Origin: Eikenella sp963548155
GTDB lineage: Bacteria > Pseudomonadota > Gammaproteobacteria > Burkholderiales > Neisseriaceae
Direction of reading: 5' to 3'
NCBI GenBank assembly: GCA_963548155.1
Contig: CAUUTP010000043.1
Location: forward strand, 1 to 16,394
DNA length: 16,394 nucleotides
Shown here: positions 12,410 to 16,394 of the stretch, in pieces
Layout of the letters: each line of letters begins with the position of its first letter
Position numbering within the stretch: the first letter of the stretch is position 1
Made by a program: the position numbers and the translations under genes
Notes under the pieces: model-generated
Databases searched by the model: none
The model's input: the letters and a program-made list of their open reading frames with translations, nothing else
What the model was told of the DNA's origin: nothing

Positions 12410-14809
12410 ATGACAGAACCAACCCAACAAGAATACGGCGCAGACAGCATCCAAGTCCTCGAAGGTTTAGAGGCCGTGCGCAAACGCCCCGGCATGTATA
12501 TCGGCGACACGCAGGACGGCTCCGGCCTGCACCACATGGTGTTCGAAGTGCTCGACAACGCCATTGACGAAGCGCTGGCCGGCCACTGCGACAACATCAC
12601 CGTGTCCATCAACGCCGACGAATCCATCACCATCGAAGACAACGGGCGCGGCATCCCCACCGGCATCCACCCCAAAGAAGGCCGCTCCGCCGCCGAAGTC
12701 ATCATGACCATCCTGCACGCGGGCGGCAAGTTCGACAACAACAGCTATAAAGTCTCCGGCGGCCTGCACGGCGTAGGTGTGAGCGTAGTGAACGCGCTTT
12801 CCGACTGGCTGAAACTCACCATCTGGCGCGAAGGCCCAGAGCATTTTGTCGAATTCCGCCGTGGCGAAACCGTTGCCCCGCTCAAAGCCGTAGCCGATTG
12901 CCCGGCCGACAAACACGGCACGCGCGTGCAATTCATGGCCAGCGAAGAAACCTTCGGCTTGGTGCAATACAAATTTGAAACCCTGGCCAAACGCATCCGC
13001 GAATTATCCTTTCTGAACAACGGCGTGAAAATCGAACTGTTTGACAAACGCGACGGCAAACACGAAAACTTCGCCGAATCCGGCGGCGTGGCCGGTTTTG
13101 TGCGCTACACCACCGGCGGTAAAAAACCCTTGCACGACAAAATCTTCTACACCCTCGGCGAAAGAGACGGCATGACGGTGGAATGCGCCATGCAGTGGAA
13201 CGACAGCTACCAAGAATCCGTGCAATGCTTCACCAACAATATCCCGCAGCGCGACGGCGGCACCCACCTCACCGCCCTGCGCGCCGCCATGACGCGCACC
13301 ATCAACCAATATATCGAAGCCAACGAAATCGCTAAGAAAGCCAAGGTGGACACCAGCGGCGACGATATGCGCGAAGGCCTGGTGTGCGTGCTTTCCGTGA
13401 AGCTGCCCGACCCGAAATTCTCCTCCCAAACCAAAGACAAACTGGTTTCCAGCGAAATCGCCCCCGTGGTGAACGAAGTACTCAGCCAGGCGCTGCACGA
13501 ATTTTTGGAAGAAAATCCGCAAGATGCCAAAATCATTTGCAGCAAAATCGTAGATGCCGCCCGCGCCCGCGAAGCTGCCCGCAAAGCGCGTGAAATCACC
13601 CGCCGCAAAGGCGTGATGGACGGCTTAGGGTTGCCCGGCAAACTGGCCGACTGCCAAGAAAAAGACCCGGCCCTATCCGAGCTGTATCTGGTGGAGGGCG
13701 ACTCTGCCGGCGGCTCTGCCAAACAAGGCCGCGACCGCAAATTCCAAGCTATCCTGCCGCTGAAGGGCAAAATTCTCAACGTGGAAAAAGCCCGCTTCGA
13801 AAAAATGCTCGCCAGCCAAGAAGTGGCCACCCTGATTACCGCGCTGGGCACCTCCATCGGCAAAGAAGAATTCAATCTGGAAAAACTTCGCTACCACCGC
13901 ATCATCATCATGACCGATGCCGATGTGGACGGCGCGCATATCCGGACATTATTACTCACCTTCTTCTACCGCCAAATGCCCGAGCTGGTGGAACGCGGCT
14001 ACATTTATATCGCCCAACCCCCGCTTTATAAGGCCAAATACGGCAAGCAGGAACGCTACCTGAAAGACGACTCGGAAAAAGACGAATTCCTGCTCGGTCT
14101 CGCCGTAGATAAAGCCAAAATCGTTTCCGGCGGCCGCACGCTGGAAGGCGCCGAGCTGGAGCGCTCCGCCAAGCAGTTCCTCCGCGCCCGCAGCACCATC
14201 GAACAGGAAAGCCGCATCATCGACGGCCTCGTGCTGCGTGCCCTGCTCGACACCACGCCCATTTCGCTCGAAAGCGCCGAAAGCACCGATGCCGCCATCG
14301 CCGCCCTCACCCCCCTGTTGGCCAAAGAAGAAGTGGCGCTGGAACGCCTCGACGGCCACGAAGGCGGCCATTTCATCAAAATCACCCGCCAGCTGCACGG
14401 CAACGTGATGGTTTCCTATCTCGATCAGAAATTCATCGACAGCAAAGCCTACCAAACCATCAGCCGCACCGCCGAACAGCTCCAAGGCCTGGTTGAGCCC
14501 GGCGCCCTGCTCCACAAAGGCGAAGCCGAGCCGCAACCCGTCAACAGCTTCGAGCAGGCCATCGACATCCTGCTCGCCGGTGCGCAAAAAGGCATGGCCA
14601 TCCAGCGCTACAAAGGGCTGGGTGAGATGAACGCCGAACAGCTGTGGGAAACCACCATGGATCCGGAAGTGCGCCGACTCTTAAAAGTGCGCATCGAAGA
14701 TACCATCGCCGCCGACAAAGTATTCGTTACCCTCATGGGTGACGAAGTCGAACCCCGCCGCGAGTTCATCGAAACCAACGCCCTGATTGCACAAAACATT
14801 GATGCGTAA
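12410..14809 (+). CDS. gyrB: DNA gyrase subunit B
   Basis: GyrB is the ATPase and TOPRIM subunit of gyrase, which with GyrA introduces negative supercoils. The 799-residue protein is full length and close to the Neisseria GyrB. The ATPase domain has the catalytic glutamate E46 in MVFEVLDNAIDEA, Mg-ligand N50, DNGRGIP (77-83), HAGGKFDNNSYKVSGGLHGVG (103-123) and the QTKDKL transducer segment. The TOPRIM domain has EGDSAGG (429-435), PLKGKILNVEKARF and TDADVDG (502-508), and the C-terminus QRYKGLGEMN (732-741). In the region linked to quinolone resistance the aspartate of EGDSAGG is present, as in susceptible strains. The start matches the family (MTEPTQQEYGADSIQVLEGLEAVRKRPGMYIGD); no ribosome-binding site is visible. 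Only a one-mismatch uptake word lies within 2.4 kb of coding sequence. Confidence 0.98.
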   Translation: MTEPTQQEYGADSIQVLEGLEAVRKRPGMYIGDTQDGSGLHHMVFEVLDNAIDEALAGHCDNITVSINADESITIEDNGRGIPTGIHPKEGRSAAEVIMTILHAGGKFDNNSYKVSGGLHGVGVSVVNALSDWLKLTIWREGPEHFVEFRRGETVAPLKAVADCPADKHGTRVQFMASEETFGLVQYKFETLAKRIRELSFLNNGVKIELFDKRDGKHENFAESGGVAGFVRYTTGGKKPLHDKIFYTLGERDGMTVECAMQWNDSYQESVQCFTNNIPQRDGGTHLTALRAAMTRTINQYIEANEIAKKAKVDTSGDDMREGLVCVLSVKLPDPKFSSQTKDKLVSSEIAPVVNEVLSQALHEFLEENPQDAKIICSKIVDAARAREAARKAREITRRKGVMDGLGLPGKLADCQEKDPALSELYLVEGDSAGGSAKQGRDRKFQAILPLKGKILNVEKARFEKMLASQEVATLITALGTSIGKEEFNLEKLRYHRIIIMTDADVDGAHIRTLLLTFFYRQMPELVERGYIYIAQPPLYKAKYGKQERYLKDDSEKDEFLLGLAVDKAKIVSGGRTLEGAELERSAKQFLRARSTIEQESRIIDGLVLRALLDTTPISLESAESTDAAIAALTPLLAKEEVALERLDGHEGGHFIKITRQLHGNVMVSYLDQKFIDSKAYQTISRTAEQLQGLVEPGALLHKGEAEPQPVNSFEQAIDILLAGAQKGMAIQRYKGLGEMNAEQLWETTMDPEVRRLLKVRIEDTIAADKVFVTLMGDEVEPRREFIETNALIAQNIDA
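14053..14064 (+). repeat. Near-match to the DNA uptake sequence in gyrB
   Basis: ACGCTACCTGAA differs from the 12-mer at its second base. It encodes ERYLKD, a conserved part of GyrB, so it may be chance. Confidence 0.45.
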
Positions 14810-14821
14810 AGCAGAGTAAAA

Positions 14822-14859
14822 TTTTCAGGTAGCCTTTGCTTGCAGAGGCTACCTGAAAA
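14822..14859. terminator. Uptake-sequence hairpin after gyrB
   Basis: TTTTCAGGTAGCCT (14822-14835) and AGGCTACCTGAAAA (14846-14859) form a 14-bp stem with a 10-base loop, 13 bases after the gyrB stop. No long T-run follows. Confidence 0.75.
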
Positions 14860-14926
14860 CTTAAAACCCGCTACACAATCATTACCCCGAGTTTCCCAAC
14901 CCACATCCAACCTGAAAAGGACTCCC

Positions 14927-15448
14927 ATGCTCCGCCGCCTAACCGCCATCGCCGCCCTCCTCATCGCCGGCCAAACCTACGCCCAAAGCTTTATCGCCGA
15001 CACCATCCCCTACGCCCCCGAAGCCAAAGTGGCCGACCGCATCCGCCAAGAATGCACCGATTTAGGCGCAAACCTCAGCCGCAAAATCATCGAGCAAGCC
15101 AAAGCCGACGGCATCGAACTGCAGGCCACCGGTGCCGACAACCTCGCCGGGCAGCCCAACCGCCTCGAAGTGCAGATTACCGACGCCCGCAGCTACGGCA
15201 GCGCCTTCACCGGCCACTACAAATCCATGCACATCCGCCTCACCCGCTACGAAAATGGCCAGCAAACCGCCACCACCGAGCTCTCCCGCCGCTCCCTCGG
15301 CGGCATGGGCGGCATGTTTAAAAGCTCCTGCTCCGTGCTCGAACGCGTAACCGACACCATTGCAAAAGATACCGCCGCTTGGCTGAAAAACCCCGCCGAC
15401 GCTGCCGAAACTCCGGCCGCCAGCGAAGCCTCCGGCGCAGCTCAATAA
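14927..15448 (+). CDS. Exported periplasmic protein of unknown function with two cysteines
   Basis: A 173-residue protein with a Sec signal peptide: MLRRLTAIAALLIAGQTYA with likely cleavage after A19. The mature part has C43 in RIRQECTDLGANLSRKIIEQA and C135 in MGGMFKSSCSVLERV; the two could form a disulfide. Between them lies a strand-rich stretch, LEVQITDARSYGSAFTGHYKSMHIRLTRYENG. The last 20 residues are low-complexity Ala/Pro/Glu. I recall similar uncharacterised beta-proteobacterial proteins with the pattern ECTxLG ... SCSVL, but no function. The ATG at 14927 has AAAGGA six bases upstream; an in-frame ATG at 14840 lies inside the gyrB terminator and is rejected. The next gene starts 63 bases downstream with an uptake-sequence hairpin between. 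Confidence 0.85.
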   Translation: MLRRLTAIAALLIAGQTYAQSFIADTIPYAPEAKVADRIRQECTDLGANLSRKIIEQAKADGIELQATGADNLAGQPNRLEVQITDARSYGSAFTGHYKSMHIRLTRYENGQQTATTELSRRSLGGMGGMFKSSCSVLERVTDTIAKDTAAWLKNPADAAETPAASEASGAAQ

Positions 15449-15455
15449 ACCCGAA

Positions 15456-15485
15456 AGGCTACCTGAAAACATTTTCAGGTAGCCT
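15456..15485. terminator. Uptake-sequence hairpin between the last two genes
   Basis: AGGCTACCTGAAAA (15456-15469) and TTTTCAGGTAGCCT (15472-15485) form a 14-bp stem with only two bases between the arms, seven bases after a stop codon. The next gene starts 26 bases later, so it may only partly end transcription. Confidence 0.7.
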
Positions 15486-15511
15486 CACATCAAATTAAAA
15501 AGAGATCCAGC

Positions 15512-16174
15512 ATGAAATACATCCACACCACCGCCGACACCCTCGAACACCTCCGCCAGCAGGCCAAAAAACGCCAAAACAAACAAGGCGGCAAAATCGC
15601 CGAGCTGCTCAACCGCGCCGCCCAAGAAGCCAAATACCAAAGCTGGCGCCACGCCGAAATCTGCCACCAGGCCGGCGAACGCTTCGGCCGCACCCCGCTC
15701 ACCGAAGAATGCCACACCGTAGTCGAGCACACCCGTGCCGGCCAAGACTACGTAACCGCCACCGGCTTTGATACTGCCACCCCCAGCGCCTACCTCCTGT
15801 TCAACACCGACCAAGGCGACGCCTGGCTCTACGACGTATTCAGCCGCCAAGCCCTGTGCCTGATGCACCGCCACAAAGAAGCCGAGCTCACCCCCATCCG
15901 CTTTGCCGACAAACGCTTCGCCATCGAATGGGACGGCCAAGTCGACCTCTCCACTCCCATCCCCAGCCTCGCCCCCGAAACCGACGCCGCATGCGCCAAA
16001 CTCGGCGGCCGCTACCTCTTCCCCGAATACGTCTCCCTCATGATCGAAGATCTCGGCAGCCAAGCTGCCCGCCAAGCGCACCAATTCTTCCAAAACGAAC
16101 ACGGCGGCGAGAACCAGCCCGAACAAGAACACCACGGGCACGAACATGGCCACAACTGCGGCTGCAGCCATTAA
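15512..16174 (+). CDS. Unknown protein with a His/Cys-rich metal-binding-like tail
   Basis: A 220-residue cytosolic-looking protein without signal peptide. The N-terminal 50 residues (KYIHTTADTLEHLRQQAKKRQNKQGGKIAELLNRAAQEAKYQSWRHAEIC) are helical and strongly basic. A central domain (about 65-185) contains YLLFNTDQGDAWLYDVFSRQALCLMHR and FAIEWDGQVDL. The last 14 residues, HHGHEHGHNCGCSH (207-220), hold six histidines and two cysteines (H207, H208, H210, H212, H214, C216, C218, H220), resembling the metal-binding tails of SlyD and other nickel or zinc proteins. I do not recognise the main domain, and neighbours give no metal context. The start has AAAGAGAT upstream. The two genes at 14927 and 15512 could share a transcript. 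Confidence 0.82.
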   Translation: MKYIHTTADTLEHLRQQAKKRQNKQGGKIAELLNRAAQEAKYQSWRHAEICHQAGERFGRTPLTEECHTVVEHTRAGQDYVTATGFDTATPSAYLLFNTDQGDAWLYDVFSRQALCLMHRHKEAELTPIRFADKRFAIEWDGQVDLSTPIPSLAPETDAACAKLGGRYLFPEYVSLMIEDLGSQAARQAHQFFQNEHGGENQPEQEHHGHEHGHNCGCSH

Positions 16175-16213
16175 GCATACCGAGTTGAACCGCATATAAA
16201 TCTGCATTATCCA

Positions 16214-16244
16214 TTTTCAGGTAGCCTCAACGGCTACCTGAAAA
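16214..16244. terminator. Uptake-sequence hairpin after the His-rich protein gene
   Basis: TTTTCAGGTAGCC (16214-16226) and GGCTACCTGAAAA (16232-16244) form a 13-bp stem with a 5-base loop, about 40 bases after the stop. The right copy has one mismatch at its first base (CGGCTACCTGAA). Confidence 0.75.
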
Positions 16245-16394
16245 CATAAGGGGCAACGGATTACGGTGCTAGCCTAGCCGAACTAAGTTTAGATCTTTGT
16301 TGGACTAAAACATCTCAGGATATATTTTATGGAATGGTTGGCATAAGTAACAAAAAAGGTGCTAAAGCCCCCCCGCAAGCCTTATCCTGCAAGG
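16245..16394. other. Unassigned window edge with open frames on both strands and a C7 tract
   Basis: This AT-rich stretch differs in composition from the preceding genes. On the plus strand a frame is open from 16250 to the edge, with the only ATG at 16334 (MVGISNKKGAKAPPQALSCK). On the minus strand a frame ending at a TAA near 16327 reads ALAPFLLLMPTIP before its stop. Neither can be identified. A run of seven C (16368-16374) lies in both. A short promoter-like TATATT is at 16321-16326. Confidence 0.3.

Noticed and set aside
14840..14926. Earlier start for the exported protein at 14840
   Set aside because: It lies within the uptake-sequence hairpin after gyrB and would put 29 residues in front of a good signal peptide that has its own ribosome-binding site.
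2299..16244. Repeated 12-13 bp words as a CRISPR array or insertion-sequence ends
   Set aside because: The words are scattered, occur in both orientations and within genes, and have no regular spacers; they are DNA uptake sequences.
16329..16346. Five-codon frame MEWLA as a leader peptide
   Set aside because: An AGGA stands upstream, but nothing downstream shows attenuation and the region is cut by the window edge.

Overview
The window comes from a member of the Neisseriaceae, most likely Eikenella. The main evidence is a 12-bp word, AGGCTACCTGAA or its complement TTCAGGTAGCCT. It occurs 27 times exactly in 16.4 kb, plus four copies with one mismatch. This is the DNA-uptake-sequence dialect described for Eikenella (AG-eikDUS). 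The GyrB, Lgt and DapF proteins are also of neisserial type, and the first 52 bases look like the end of a Correia (CREE/NEMIS) element. Most of the window is ordinary chromosomal core with one large accessory surface gene. I found no tRNA, rRNA, CRISPR array, complete insertion sequence or prophage.

Layout. 1-52: end of a Correia-like repeat. 82-2224 (minus): tightly coupled operon dapF, a DUF484 gene and an unknown membrane protein gene, joined by TGATG and TAATG stop/start overlaps. 2225-2586: divergent promoter region with two inverted uptake-sequence pairs. 2587-3462 (plus): lgt, whose active-site signature carries an extra glycine. 3541-4086 (plus): DUF1697 gene. 4186-4226: strong terminator shared by two converging genes. 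4252-7569 (minus): trimeric autotransporter adhesin of 1105 residues with its own promoter, leader hairpin and candidate operator. 8001-9668 (minus): mutM then a plsC-like acyltransferase gene. 9870-10526 (minus): unknown lipoprotein. 10527-10896: second divergent promoter region. 10897-11799 (plus): rarD-type transporter. 11974-12327 (plus): small unknown protein. 12410-14809 (plus): gyrB. 14927-15448 (plus): exported protein with two cysteines. 15512-16174 (plus): protein with a His/Cys-rich tail. 16245-16394: unassigned edge with a C7 tract.

Functionally the genes are mostly independent housekeeping units: lysine/peptidoglycan precursor (dapF), lipoprotein maturation (lgt), phospholipid synthesis (plsC-like), oxidative DNA repair (mutM) and DNA topology (gyrB). 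The adhesin is the clear accessory gene. It has no exact Eikenella uptake sequence in 3.3 kb. Instead it holds two copies of the dialect described for Kingella, both inside a duplicated stalk module.

I did not find a convincing new multi-gene system. The best leads are the altered Lgt motif, the foreign-dialect uptake words and modular repeats of the adhesin, its promoter architecture, and several unrecognised small proteins.
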